Source: Nocardiopsis prasina DSM 43845 (GTDB lineage: Bacteria; Actinomycetota; Actinomycetes; Streptosporangiales; Streptosporangiaceae). From it: 48,593 bases of DNA. The notes under the pieces are model-generated. The model was not told where the DNA came from. It made no database searches and was given only the letters and a program-made list of their open reading frames with translations. Position 1 is the first letter of the stretch, and the number at the start of each line of letters is the position of its first letter. The stretch spans positions 11,277 through 59,869 of the forward strand of contig NZ_ANAE01000151.1 in the NCBI RefSeq assembly GCF_000341265.1, written 5' to 3'. Positions 14,481-22,271 of this stretch are shown here, piece by piece. The position numbers and the translations under genes were made by a program.

Positions 14481-16283
14481 TCATCGGCATACCGCGTAGG
14501 CCTGGCGGCCGCGCGGACCCGCGCCCGCGCGCAGGAACCCGTCCCGGCCCACGCCCACGATGCAGGCCTTGGCACCCATGGACATCTCGGGAACCACGTC
14601 GACCACGTGCCCCCTGCGTCGGAGTTCGGCCACGGTCGCGGAGCCGACCCCGGCCTCTGCCACCATCGTTCGGTGCCGGCGTCCACGAGGGGTGAACGAC
14701 GACGGGAAGTGGTCGGTGTGGAACAGGGGAACCTCGGTGCTGCGCTGGAGGTCCATGTCGAACTCGACCGCGGCCAGGAAGGTCGCCAGCGTCCACTGGT
14801 CCTGCCGATCGCCCCCCGGGGTGCCGAAGGCCAGGCGGGGCCGTCCGTCCTGGGAGACCAGCGTCGGGCTGAGCGTCGTGCGGGGACGTTTGCCCCCGGC
14901 TACTGAGTTCGGGTGCCCTTCGACCAACCACATGGTCTGACCCCGTGTGCCGAGTGGGAAGCCCAGCCCGGGGACGACCGGGGAGCTCTTGAGCCAGCCT
15001 CCGCTGGGAACCGCGGCCACCAGGTTCCCGTACCGGTCGGCCACCACGAGCGCACAGGTGTCGCTGGGCTCCAGCGTGGCCCGCAGGACGACAGTGGGCA
15101 TCCCGCTCTGCAGCTGTCCCATCCAGTCCCCGCCCCAGTCGGGAACCGGGTCCGGGTCGATCACGGGCACCTCGGAGGTTCGACCGCCCAGAATCCCCGG
15201 AGCGGGGTCCGGGTTGGCCCGATCCTCGATGAGCCGTCGCCGGGCCGTGTTGTACTCCGTGGAGAGCAGAGTCGTGAGCGGTGAGTCGGGACGGGTGGCG
15301 GGGTCCCCGTACCACGCCTCCCTGTCCGCGAAGGCGAGTTTGGCCGCCTCCGTGAGCAGGTGGACGTACTCGGGGCTGTCCGGGGCCAGCGAACGCAGGT
15401 CGTAACCCTCGAGGAGGGCCAGTTGTTGGAGGAAGACCGGCCCCTGGGACCAGGGGCCCGGCTTGTTGACGGTCAGTCCGCGGTAGTCGCCGCGGAGCGC
15501 CGGCTCGACGTCGGCCCGCCACGTCGCGAGGTCGTCGCCGGTGAGCAGCCCCCGGTGCCGGCGCCCGGAGGCGTCGAGAACCGCGGTCGAGGCGACGAAC
15601 CCGTCGATGGCGTCCGCCACGAAGCCTTCGTAGAACGCGCGTCTGGCGTTTTCGATCTGCGTCTTCCGGTCTGTGCTCCCCGCCCGCCCCTCGGCGACGA
15701 GCCGACTCAGCACGGCGGCCAGGTCGGGGTTGATCAGCCGGTCCCCGGCCACAGGGGCGCTGCCCCCGACCAGGTACGTCTTGCCGGAGGAGGCCCACTC
15801 GTCCTCGAACAGCGGGACGAGCGCGCCGATCGCCTTCGCGGTGTCGGGCATGACCGGATAGCCGTTCGTGGCGTATCCGATCGCCGGGTCGGCCACCGTC
15901 TCCAGGGGGAGCCGACCGAAGTCGGCGAGCAACCGCAGCCAGGCGCCCATGGCTCCGGGGACGGCGGCGGGAAGGAGGCCGGACCCGGGGATCTGGCGTA
16001 GGCCCAGGCCGGTGAAGTGCGTGATGTCCGCGCCGCTGGGCATCGGCCCCTGCCCGCAGATGACGGAGGCGTCCTCCTCTCCGGAGCGCTGGGCGATGAT
16101 GGCGACGTCGCCGCCGGGGCCGTTGGAGTGCGGCTCGACCACCTGTAGTACCAGCCCACCCGCGACGGCGGCGTCGAAGGCGTTGCCGCCCTGCTCCAGG
16201 ACGGCCATCGCGGCGCCCGACGCCAGGGGTGAGGTGCTGGAGACCGCTCCGATGTCTCCGATGAGTTCCGGTCGGGAGACCAT
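14481..16283 (-). CDS. gamma-glutamyltransferase homologue (LmbA/anthramycin Orf6-type, dehydroproline pathway)
   Basis: This 600-residue Ntn-hydrolase of the gamma-glutamyltranspeptidase family opens with SSTSPLASGAAMAVLEQGGN, which lacks a signal peptide, so the enzyme is cytoplasmic, unlike ordinary GGT. GGNAFDAAVA (32-41), HSNGPGGD (52-59) and GLLPAAVPGAMGAW match family blocks. The predicted autoprocessing nucleophile is Thr409 in SDTCALVV. Homologues occur in lincomycin (LmbA), anthramycin, tomaymycin and hormaomycin clusters, where they cleave a C-C bond of a tyrosine-derived 4-alkylproline intermediate rather than glutathione. That makes it a strong marker for an alkylproline or dehydroproline unit here. 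Its ATG is three bases after the upstream oxidase stop, so the two are co-translated. Confidence 0.92.
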   Translation of the reverse strand: MVSRPELIGDIGAVSSTSPLASGAAMAVLEQGGNAFDAAVAGGLVLQVVEPHSNGPGGDVAIIAQRSGEEDASVICGQGPMPSGADITHFTGLGLRQIPGSGLLPAAVPGAMGAWLRLLADFGRLPLETVADPAIGYATNGYPVMPDTAKAIGALVPLFEDEWASSGKTYLVGGSAPVAGDRLINPDLAAVLSRLVAEGRAGSTDRKTQIENARRAFYEGFVADAIDGFVASTAVLDASGRRHRGLLTGDDLATWRADVEPALRGDYRGLTVNKPGPWSQGPVFLQQLALLEGYDLRSLAPDSPEYVHLLTEAAKLAFADREAWYGDPATRPDSPLTTLLSTEYNTARRRLIEDRANPDPAPGILGGRTSEVPVIDPDPVPDWGGDWMGQLQSGMPTVVLRATLEPSDTCALVVADRYGNLVAAVPSGGWLKSSPVVPGLGFPLGTRGQTMWLVEGHPNSVAGGKRPRTTLSPTLVSQDGRPRLAFGTPGGDRQDQWTLATFLAAVEFDMDLQRSTEVPLFHTDHFPSSFTPRGRRHRTMVAEAGVGSATVAELRRRGHVVDVVPEMSMGAKACIVGVGRDGFLRAGAGPRGRQAYAVCR

Positions 16284-16286
16284 GGC

Positions 16287-17771
16287 TCACGCCTCCCCGA
16301 CGGTTCCGGGGGCCCCGAAGACACCGGGGCCGGGCGTGAGGACGTGGTCGGGGTCGTAACGTTCCTTCGCGGAGCGGAAGTCGTCCCAGGCCTCGCCGTA
16401 GTGCTCGCGCCACTCCGGTTCCGTCATCCGTACCGAACCGATGGGGTAGAGCACGCCGCCGTGCCGCTCCCGGGTCAGGGACATCAGGCGCTCGTTGCGC
16501 GCGAGCATGGAGTCGGCGAAGCCCGGTTCCGGGTCCGGGGTCTCCGACACGGTGTTGATGTCCACGACGAACATCCACTCCGATCCGTGCGGTTCGGGGA
16601 CGCGTGGCAGCGGGCGCGTGGCGTGTGAGCGTCGCTGCGGGTAGATCAGCCCGGCTCCGTAGGGGCCGATGTCCTGGGGGGTCAGTGTCGGGTGGATGTC
16701 GATGAAGAAGTCCTCCAGCCTCGAACCCGGGAGCCAGGTGTCGAACCACGGTTTGACGAGCCGGTCCCATCCCTCGGTCTCGCACAACGGATCGATGAGG
16801 TTGTCGATCGAGAGCACGTGGTCCATGTATCCCCGGTCCTCGATCTCAGGCGAGGCTCCCAGGCCGTCCAGGATCGCCTGGTCGTCCGGAGCGCTGGGGG
16901 AGTCGTAGAACGACGTCGCGAGCAGCGTGAACGTCGGGTTCGCGCCGGGTGCGACGAACTCGGCGTAGACATGGTCGACGCCGACGCGGTCGATGACCGT
17001 GCGCAGGTCGCGGAAGAAGGTCCCGCTGTCGGTGTAGCCGAGGACGTAGGTGCGTGCCCGTTCGGCGGCGGGGACGAGGTCGATGGTCGCCTTCGTGATG
17101 ATGCCGCACTGGCCGAGCCCACCGAGCATGGCGTGGAAGAGGTCGCTCCTGTGCGTGGGGGAGCAGCGCTCGATGGCCCCGGTTCCGGTGACGACCTCCA
17201 GTTCGCGTACGTGGTCCACCTGGAGTCCGGTGCGCAGGCCGCCGACGATTCCGCCGACGCCGCCCACGGACAGGGTTCCGCCCACGGTGAGCCCGGTGTA
17301 GCCGGTGAGGACCGGAGGTGTCAGCCGCGGCGACTGGTCGTAGGCGGCTCTGGTCAGGTCCCTCCACAGGACACCGGCGTCGACCTCTGCGAAGTCCGGG
17401 CCAAGGGAATGGATACGGGCGAGGTGCCGGTTCTCGATCAGCAACCCCCGCGAGAGCCCCTGGCCGAAGGTGGTGTGCGCCTGGCCGCGGCTGGACACCG
17501 GAATTCCCTGCTCCCGGCAGAAGGCGACCATCGCGGCGACGTCGCGCGCCGACCCGGGGCGCAGGACCGCACTCGGCTTCTCGGAGGAGAGGTTTCCCAG
17601 ATCCACGGCTGCCGCGTCACGGGACTCGTCGTCGACCGCCAGAACGCCGTCCAGCGGAGGGATCGGGGCGAGCGCTGAGCGCGGTTCTCCGGATTCGACA
17701 GTTATCCATTGTTTAGCGAATGGATCGAACCCGATGACCTTATCGATCGACTCGATGTTTCTTTCGGGCAT
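16287..17771 (-). CDS. FAD-linked oxidase of the VAO/PCMH fold, cytokinin-dehydrogenase-like
   Basis: This 494-residue flavoprotein has the N-terminal FAD_binding_4 domain: SAVLRPGSARDVAAMVAFCR, then RGQAHTTFGQ near 95-104 where His99 aligns with the histidine that covalently holds FAD. Then comes GYTGLTVGGTLSVGGVGG (158-175), the pattern of cytokinin dehydrogenases and related amine oxidases. No secretion signal is seen. I chose the ATG at 17771 because GGAGGGGA lies just upstream; a longer GTG frame from 17843 runs through the promoter region. The N-terminus is AT-rich for this genome (AAA, CAA, ATA codons). Coupling to the gamma-glutamyltransferase suggests oxidation of a pyrroline or amine in the dehydroproline branch. 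The reaction is not known to me. Confidence 0.85.
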   Translation of the reverse strand: MPERNIESIDKVIGFDPFAKQWITVESGEPRSALAPIPPLDGVLAVDDESRDAAAVDLGNLSSEKPSAVLRPGSARDVAAMVAFCREQGIPVSSRGQAHTTFGQGLSRGLLIENRHLARIHSLGPDFAEVDAGVLWRDLTRAAYDQSPRLTPPVLTGYTGLTVGGTLSVGGVGGIVGGLRTGLQVDHVRELEVVTGTGAIERCSPTHRSDLFHAMLGGLGQCGIITKATIDLVPAAERARTYVLGYTDSGTFFRDLRTVIDRVGVDHVYAEFVAPGANPTFTLLATSFYDSPSAPDDQAILDGLGASPEIEDRGYMDHVLSIDNLIDPLCETEGWDRLVKPWFDTWLPGSRLEDFFIDIHPTLTPQDIGPYGAGLIYPQRRSHATRPLPRVPEPHGSEWMFVVDINTVSETPDPEPGFADSMLARNERLMSLTRERHGGVLYPIGSVRMTEPEWREHYGEAWDDFRSAKERYDPDHVLTPGPGVFGAPGTVGEA

Positions 17772-18181
17772 GTAATCCCCTCCGAGAAATTCTTGATTCC
17801 CTGATCCCGGTGTAGCGTATCCAGGTGCGTCGATTAAGTGCACTCAGGTATTCTCAAATTGTTTATAAAGTCTCTTGTCGCTGCCTCTCGTCGCTCGCTC
17901 GAACCCTCACTCGGCCGACTTGGCGCGGGCCCGACGGAGCCCCTCGGGCCGGTGTTGACGACGGCCCGGTCCGGCCCTGGCCCGGGGCACCCCGACTTCG
18001 TCGATATCCCAGCGAAGCAGCAGGTCAGTCGGTAAGGTCCTGATCGGCCCCGTCCCCCCCTGTCGGCCACGTCTCCGCGCCGCCGACGGGTTCGTCCGGC
18101 GGATACGAGGACGCCTCTCGGTCCGTTTCCGGCAGTCGCGAGGGCGGATCCCCCGCTGACTCTCAAAGGAAGTTCACTGGT
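17772..18181. promoter_or_regulatory. divergent intergenic region upstream of the FAD oxidase and the NmrA-like gene
   Basis: About 410 bases without a supported gene. The first hundred bases (17772-17880) are AT-rich and contain AGGTATTCTCAA (17846-17857), shared with the region before the methyltransferase, followed by TTGTTTATAAAG. The rest is GC-rich and carries only short open frames lacking ribosome sites or recognisable sequence. It presumably holds promoters in both directions; AAAGGAAG just before 18182 is the ribosome site of the rightward gene. Confidence 0.45.
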
Positions 18182-19054
18182 ATGACGATCGTTGTGACGA
18201 CGCCGACCGGGCATGTCGGCTCGCGCGTGGTGCGGCTGCTGATACAGGCCGGGGTCCGGCCCACCTTGCTGGTCCGCGACGAGGGGCGGCTCGGGGAGGA
18301 GACCCGTCGGCGGGTCGACGCCAAGCAGGGGGACCTCACCGACGGCGCCTTCGTCCGTACCGCGGTGGCCGGTGCCCGGACTGTCTTGTGGGTCGATCCC
18401 ACGCCGCACACGTGCCCCGATCCGGTCACGGTCTCGCTGCGGACCGCCGAGGCGCTCGCGCGGGCCGCGGAGGCGGGAGACGTCGACCGCATCGTGCTGC
18501 TGAGTAGCGTGGGGGCCGAGAAGAGGGGCGGCGCCGGCCATATCGACGGACTCGCTCGGATCGAGGAACTCTTCGAGGCCACCGGGGCCGACGTGTTCCA
18601 TCTACGCTGTGGGTACTTCTTCACCAATCTGCTGGCGGCCGCCGACTCGCTCGCGTGTGGTGTGCTCACCACAACGGTCGATCCGGACCGGCCCATGCCG
18701 TGGGTCGATCCCCGCGACATCGGGGACGTCGCCGCCGCGCGTCTGCTGAACGACGGGTGGTCGGGCCTCGGGGTCCAGGCCGTCCACGGCCCGGAGGATC
18801 TGAGTTACCGGCGTGTCGCCGCGATCCTCAGCGAGGTGCTCGGCCGGAACATCGGGGTGCGCCACATGAGCGATGACGACCTGCGCGGAGTGCTGCGCTC
18901 GGCCGGACTGCGCGACGGTGCGGTCGAGGGCATCGTCGGCATGGCGGCGGGTACCCGTGACCTGGTCCCCGAACAGTCACGGGACGTGGTCACCACGACG
19001 CCAGGATCGTTGGCGGCATGGGCCTACGAGTACCTGCGTCCGGCCCTTCCGTAA
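18182..19054 (+). CDS. NmrA-like NAD(P)-binding oxidoreductase
   Basis: This 290-residue atypical short-chain dehydrogenase of the NmrA/NAD(P)H-binding family has the dinucleotide motif TTPTGHVGSRVV (6-17). It lacks the YxxxK catalytic pair of classical members; the equivalent region reads RCGYFFTNLL, as in quinone-reductase and NmrA-type proteins. AAGGAAG precedes the ATG by nine bases. It is divergent from the FAD oxidase and gamma-glutamyltransferase pair and is the last enzyme gene before the regulator. It could reduce an imine, quinone or enone in the pathway, or act as a redox sensor. No specific PBD step can be assigned. Confidence 0.75.
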   Translation: MTIVVTTPTGHVGSRVVRLLIQAGVRPTLLVRDEGRLGEETRRRVDAKQGDLTDGAFVRTAVAGARTVLWVDPTPHTCPDPVTVSLRTAEALARAAEAGDVDRIVLLSSVGAEKRGGAGHIDGLARIEELFEATGADVFHLRCGYFFTNLLAAADSLACGVLTTTVDPDRPMPWVDPRDIGDVAAARLLNDGWSGLGVQAVHGPEDLSYRRVAAILSEVLGRNIGVRHMSDDDLRGVLRSAGLRDGAVEGIVGMAAGTRDLVPEQSRDVVTTTPGSLAAWAYEYLRPALP

Positions 19055-19313
19055 TTCATCCGGCAAAAGCCGAGGACGAGCGGATCTGCGCACCCTTTGA
19101 GCTGGGGTATTGTCGCGATGCCCTGGTAACGGGCCGACCGAAAACAGCCTCTTTACAGACAACCTCATGCATGATAGAAATGTGAGACTTGGCCTTTTTG
19201 TAGCTTATTGTGAAGAATCTTCCGTTAATAATCGCTCTAGGTCGTCAGTTCATCCTTTGTCCTATCGGTTTAGTTGAACTGAGTGGTCGTTTCTCATGAC
19301 AGGAAATTTCAGC
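19055..19313. promoter_or_regulatory. AT-rich promoter region of the regulator gene
   Basis: About 260 bases, strikingly AT-rich between 19140 and 19300 for this genome. It includes the perfect 10-bp palindrome TCATGCATGA at 19165-19174 and stretches such as TTAATAATCG. This is a natural place for autoregulatory or global-regulator binding, but no -35/-10 pair stands out clearly. Confidence 0.4.
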
Positions 19314-20012
19314 ATGACCTGGGGAGGCCCTCCTGTTCTGGTGGTCGCGGACTGTGAGGGCTCCGACGAAATACTCAGGGACCTGCGAAGGCATGGCCTA
19401 TTGGGGGAATTAGTTTCGACCGGCGCCGAGGCGATGTCCAGATACGAGGAGTTCCAGCTCGTTCTCGTGGACCTCGACCTGGAGGACTTCGACGGCCTGA
19501 CCCTGTGTCGGGAGATGCGCAAGGTGAGCGACATCCCCATGATCGGGTTCACGTCGTCAGAGATGAACCGGATCCTCGCGCTGGAGGGAGGGTGCGACGA
19601 CTGCATCGACAAGCCTTATTCCAGCCGGGAGTTCATGGCACGCATCAGTGCCCTGCTCAGACGCTCTCGGGTCTCCTCGTCGTCGGCGCTCGCCTTCGGT
19701 GAGCTGTCGATACATCCCACGACACGAGAGGTGCGGGTGGGCGACCGGTCGGTCAAGGCGACCCGCAAGGAGTTCGAACTGCTCCACCTGCTGGCGTCCC
19801 ACTCGGACTCTCTCTTCTCCCGCGCGGAGCTCCTCCGCAGGGTGTGGCAGTTCAACGTCGTGCAGGACGAGGTCACTCCCCTGGCCAGCCGAACGATCGA
19901 CACCCACGTGAGCAGCCTCCGCAAGAAGCTCGGCGCACCGGACTGGATCGTCACCGTTCGCGGTGTGGGATTCCGCTTCAACGACCCCGACGCTTCACAC
20001 GAATCACACTGA
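19314..20012 (+). CDS. orphan OmpR-family response regulator (JadR1-like), probable cluster regulator
   Basis: About 232 residues: a receiver domain (5-110) and a winged-helix DNA-binding domain (about 125-225) ending TIDTHVSSLRKKLG and GVGFRF. The phospho-acceptor Asp53 (LVLVDLD), Thr80 and Lys100 (DKPYSSREF) are kept. The usual acidic pair after the first strand reads VVADCE instead of VVDDE, so one Mg-binding acid is lost. No sensor kinase is adjacent. Leu33 is encoded by TTA (19410-19412), a rare codon that makes translation depend on the bldA tRNA in streptomycetes. I prefer ATG 19314, with AGGAAA just upstream, over ATG 19296. Orphan OmpR-type regulators with altered acidic pockets, such as JadR1, control antibiotic clusters; that role is inferred. 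Confidence 0.85.
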   Translation: MTWGGPPVLVVADCEGSDEILRDLRRHGLLGELVSTGAEAMSRYEEFQLVLVDLDLEDFDGLTLCREMRKVSDIPMIGFTSSEMNRILALEGGCDDCIDKPYSSREFMARISALLRRSRVSSSSALAFGELSIHPTTREVRVGDRSVKATRKEFELLHLLASHSDSLFSRAELLRRVWQFNVVQDEVTPLASRTIDTHVSSLRKKLGAPDWIVTVRGVGFRFNDPDASHESH

Positions 20013-20478
20013 GCCCCGTCTGTCGCACCTGGGGGACCTTCGTCCACTCGGAGCACGGGGCCCGTGACTCACGCTCCGGACGGAGTGTGGGGCGCGTCTG
20101 CCGCCCACCGGACGACCCGCTCACGAGACCGTCCTGTCTCCGGGACACAGGACGGCGTCGCGGCCAGCCGGAACAGTGTGCCGCCGCTCTCTCACCCTCA
20201 CGCTGACGGCGTTCGTGGTCCGGTCCCGACGTCGACCACGCCTCGTCGAGCTCGGCGTCACCCTCTCGGTCCGGGAGGTGACGCCCATGTGCCTGCTCGC
20301 GCAGGGGAGTTCCTGGTGCAGATCGGGGGTCCCGTACCGGGTCTCAACCGCTGATCTACGTCCAGTAGATTCGGGCGGAGTCCGCTGAAGCCTGAGGTGT
20401 GTCTGGCCTGGTGCCGGACGCGAACGGTCGGGGCCGTCTGGTGGCGTCCGCTGCCACGGTCAAGCGACGGTCAGACAC
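20013..20478. other. intergenic region between cluster regulator and tRNA operon, no gene seen
   Basis: Apart from short open frames with atypical composition and no ribosome sites, I see no gene in these roughly 470 bases. A weak hairpin CGTCACC/GGTGACG (20256-20283) could end transcription from the regulator. The stretch probably separates the biosynthetic cluster from the core chromosome. Confidence 0.5.
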
Positions 20479-20522
20479 AGCGAAGGGCATGTGCCGGATC
20501 TCTCCGGAACATGCCCTTCGCT
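20479..20522 (-). terminator. terminator hairpin of the tRNA operon
   Basis: Outer arms AGCGAAGGGCATGT (20479-20492) and ACATGCCCTTCGCT (20509-20522) pair perfectly over 14 bases. Inside, CCGGA and TCCGG pair around TCTC after one G-A mismatch, making a nearly continuous 19-bp stem. It starts 13 bases past the 3' end of tRNA-Val on the tRNA strand. There is no T-tract. Confidence 0.85.
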
Positions 20523-20534
20523 GGTCATACTCTG

Positions 20535-20608
20535 TGGGCGATACAGGACTCGAACCTGTGACCCCTACCGTGTCGAGGTAGTGCTCTAGCCAACTGAGCT
20601 AATCGCCC
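20535..20608 (-). tRNA. tRNA-Val (GAC anticodon), unusual C at position 33
   Basis: The 74-nt cloverleaf is complete: acceptor GGGCGAT pairs with ATCGCCC, followed by discriminator A, with a normal D-arm and a T-arm containing GGTTCGAGTCC. The anticodon stem CTACC/GGTAG encloses TCGACAC, which puts GAC at 34-36. Position 33, almost always U, is C. CCA is not encoded. It is the last of three tRNAs in the order Gly-Cys-Val. Confidence 0.93.
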
Positions 20609-20621
20609 CAGTGAGACTGGG

Positions 20622-20692
20622 AGGTGGAGACGGGATTTGAACCCGTGTAGACGGCTTTGCAGGCCGCTGCCTCGCCTCTCGGCCACTCCACC
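20622..20692 (-). tRNA. tRNA-Cys (GCA anticodon)
   Basis: The 71-nt cloverleaf has acceptor GGTGGAG pairing with CTCCACC and the discriminator U73 expected for Cys. The anticodon loop CTGCAAA sits on a five-base stem closed by one G-U pair, and the T-arm contains GGGTTCAAATCCC. CCA is not encoded. It lies 13 bases from tRNA-Val. Confidence 0.96.
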
Positions 20693-20732
20693 GAGTACAC
20701 GTGGAGCGATCTCTCGCCCCGCGTCTCCTCCG

Positions 20733-20805
20733 AGCGGACGACGGGATTCGAACCCGCGACCCTCACCTTGGCAAGGTGATGCTCTACCAGCTGAGCCACG
20801 TCCGC
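20733..20805 (-). tRNA. tRNA-Gly (GCC anticodon)
   Basis: The 73-nt cloverleaf has acceptor GCGGACG pairing with CGTCCGC, discriminator U, anticodon loop TTGCCAA on stem CACCT/AGGTG, and a T-arm with GGGTTCGAATCCC. CCA is not encoded. It is the first gene of the tRNA operon, about 48 bases after the predicted transcription start. Confidence 0.96.
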
Positions 20806-20859
20806 TTGCTGCCCGGTCCGGCCCTCGTCTCCGTTGGCCTCGCCTTGCTGCTGGTACAG

Positions 20860-20887
20860 ACTTTAGCGGAGATTCGACAGACGGCAA
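20860..20887 (-). promoter_or_regulatory. promoter of the tRNA operon
   Basis: Read on the minus strand, TTGCCG (20887-20882) and TAAAGT (20865-20860) are separated by 16 bases, a good housekeeping-sigma promoter. The start would fall near 20853, giving a leader of about 48 bases before tRNA-Gly. Confidence 0.65.
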
Positions 20888-21006
20888 ATCGGAGCCCGGT
20901 CGGGTGGTGCGGCGCTCCCCTGGGTGGGTGCGCGGGGGCGGTAGCGTCCGCGTCAGGTGTCCCGGGCAGACTCGGGGCACACCAGCAGTGAAGTGGACGG
21001 AGCGGC

Positions 21007-22200
21007 ATGGACATCCCCGTGGCGGACGGTGCGGCGTATGGAGGGCACGGAGGTGCCGTCTCCTGGGCGCGGGCGCGTGAGCGGGCCCGCGAGCTCGGGG
21101 CGCGCCTGCGCACGCCCGCTCGTGAACTTCCTCTGGGCCGGGCGCTGGGTGGTGTGCTCGCTGACGAGCTGAGGGCCCTGGTGGGCCTGCCCGCCTTCGA
21201 CGCGTCGGCGATGGACGGGTTCGCCGTGGCGGGGGAGGGGCCGTGGCTCCTGGTGGGCTCCCAGCTGGCCGGGGCACCGGTCGCCGGGCTCTCCCTGGGC
21301 CGAGGTGAGGCTGTGGAGATCGCCACCGGCGCCCGGGTGCCGAAGGGCACGGAGTCGGTCCTGCCCTACGAGCACGCCGAAGTGGTGGACGGCCGGGTGC
21401 ACGGCGAGGCCCAGCGCGGGCGGCACGTGCGCTGGTCGGGGGAGGAGACCGCACCGGGGGAGCGGGTGCTGGAGGCGGGCACCGAGGTCACCCCGGCGGT
21501 GCTGGGGCTGGCGGCGAGCCTGGGCCACGACGGTCTGGAAGTGCGTCTTCCCACGGTGTCCGTACTGGTCACCGGGGACGAGATCGCCGCCAACGGCCTC
21601 CCCGGCGAGGGCTTGGTGCGGGACGCGCTCGGCCCGTTGCTGCCCGGGGTCCTCACCTGGGCCGGCGCGCACCTGGAGCGGGTGCGGATGCTGGGGGACG
21701 GCTTCGGGGACCTGGGTGAGGCGTTGGCCACGGCCGGGACCGACGTGGTGGTGGTCTGCGGCTCCTCCTCGAAGGGACCCGCCGACCACCTGCGCGGGGT
21801 GCTCCGGGAGCTGGACGCCGAGGTGGTCGTGGACGGGGTGGCCTGCCGCCCCGGACACCCGCAGCTGCTCGCGCACACGGGCGGAACCGTGTTCGTGGGC
21901 CTGCCCGGCAACCCGAACGCCGCGCTCGTGGCGTCACTCACCCTCCTAGTCCCGCTGCTGAGCGCGATGTCCGGCCGCCCTGACCCGTCTGGTGGCCTCC
22001 CCGGGGCGACCATGGTCGGCGAGGTGGCCTCCCGGCCCGACGACACGCGTCTGGTCGCGGTGCGGGTGGGGGAGGGGCGCGTCGAACCGGTGGGCCACGA
22101 CCGCCCCGGCAGTCTGCGTGGTGCCGCTCTGGCCGACGCCTACGCGGTGGTGCCCCCGGGCTGGGCGGGCGGCGCGGTGGAACTCCTGAGACTGCCCTGA
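21007..22200 (+). CDS. moeA: molybdopterin molybdenumtransferase MoeA-like protein
   Basis: This 397-residue protein carries MoeA landmarks: SAMDGFAVAG (67-76), EIATGARVPKGTESVLPYEH, the MogA-like VLVTGDEI, and GLPGNPNAAL near the C-terminus. MoeA inserts molybdate into adenylylated molybdopterin. The usual SGGVSVGDYD loop of the MPT-binding domain is replaced by CGSSSKGPADHL, so the enzyme may be a divergent paralogue. ACGGAG stands just before ATG 21007. It is divergent from the tRNA operon and stands alone; a strong hairpin follows the stop. Confidence 0.85.
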   Translation: MDIPVADGAAYGGHGGAVSWARARERARELGARLRTPARELPLGRALGGVLADELRALVGLPAFDASAMDGFAVAGEGPWLLVGSQLAGAPVAGLSLGRGEAVEIATGARVPKGTESVLPYEHAEVVDGRVHGEAQRGRHVRWSGEETAPGERVLEAGTEVTPAVLGLAASLGHDGLEVRLPTVSVLVTGDEIAANGLPGEGLVRDALGPLLPGVLTWAGAHLERVRMLGDGFGDLGEALATAGTDVVVVCGSSSKGPADHLRGVLRELDAEVVVDGVACRPGHPQLLAHTGGTVFVGLPGNPNAALVASLTLLVPLLSAMSGRPDPSGGLPGATMVGEVASRPDDTRLVAVRVGEGRVEPVGHDRPGSLRGAALADAYAVVPPGWAGGAVELLRLP

Positions 22201-22226
22201 CCCCGGACCCAGGCCCCGGGCACACG

Positions 22227-22258
22227 TCGGCCCCCGAGGGAGCTCCCTCGGGGGCCGA
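22227..22258. terminator. bidirectional terminator between moeA and the MFS gene
   Basis: A perfect 32-base palindrome: arms TCGGCCCCCGAGGG and CCCTCGGGGGCCGA around AGCT. It lies 26 bases after the moeA stop and 13 before the stop of the convergent transporter, so it probably ends both transcripts. Confidence 0.88.
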
Positions 22259-22271
22259 ACTGCGATCCCTG

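Noticed and set aside
17838..18035. Small 65-codon frame in the FAD-oxidase/NmrA promoter region, considered as a peptide gene
   Set aside because: No ribosome site, no conserved or precursor-like features, and it overlaps the probable promoter.
20064..20354. A 96-codon frame between the regulator and the tRNA operon
   Set aside because: Composition is unlike neighbouring genes, there is no ribosome site, and several overlapping frames are equally open.
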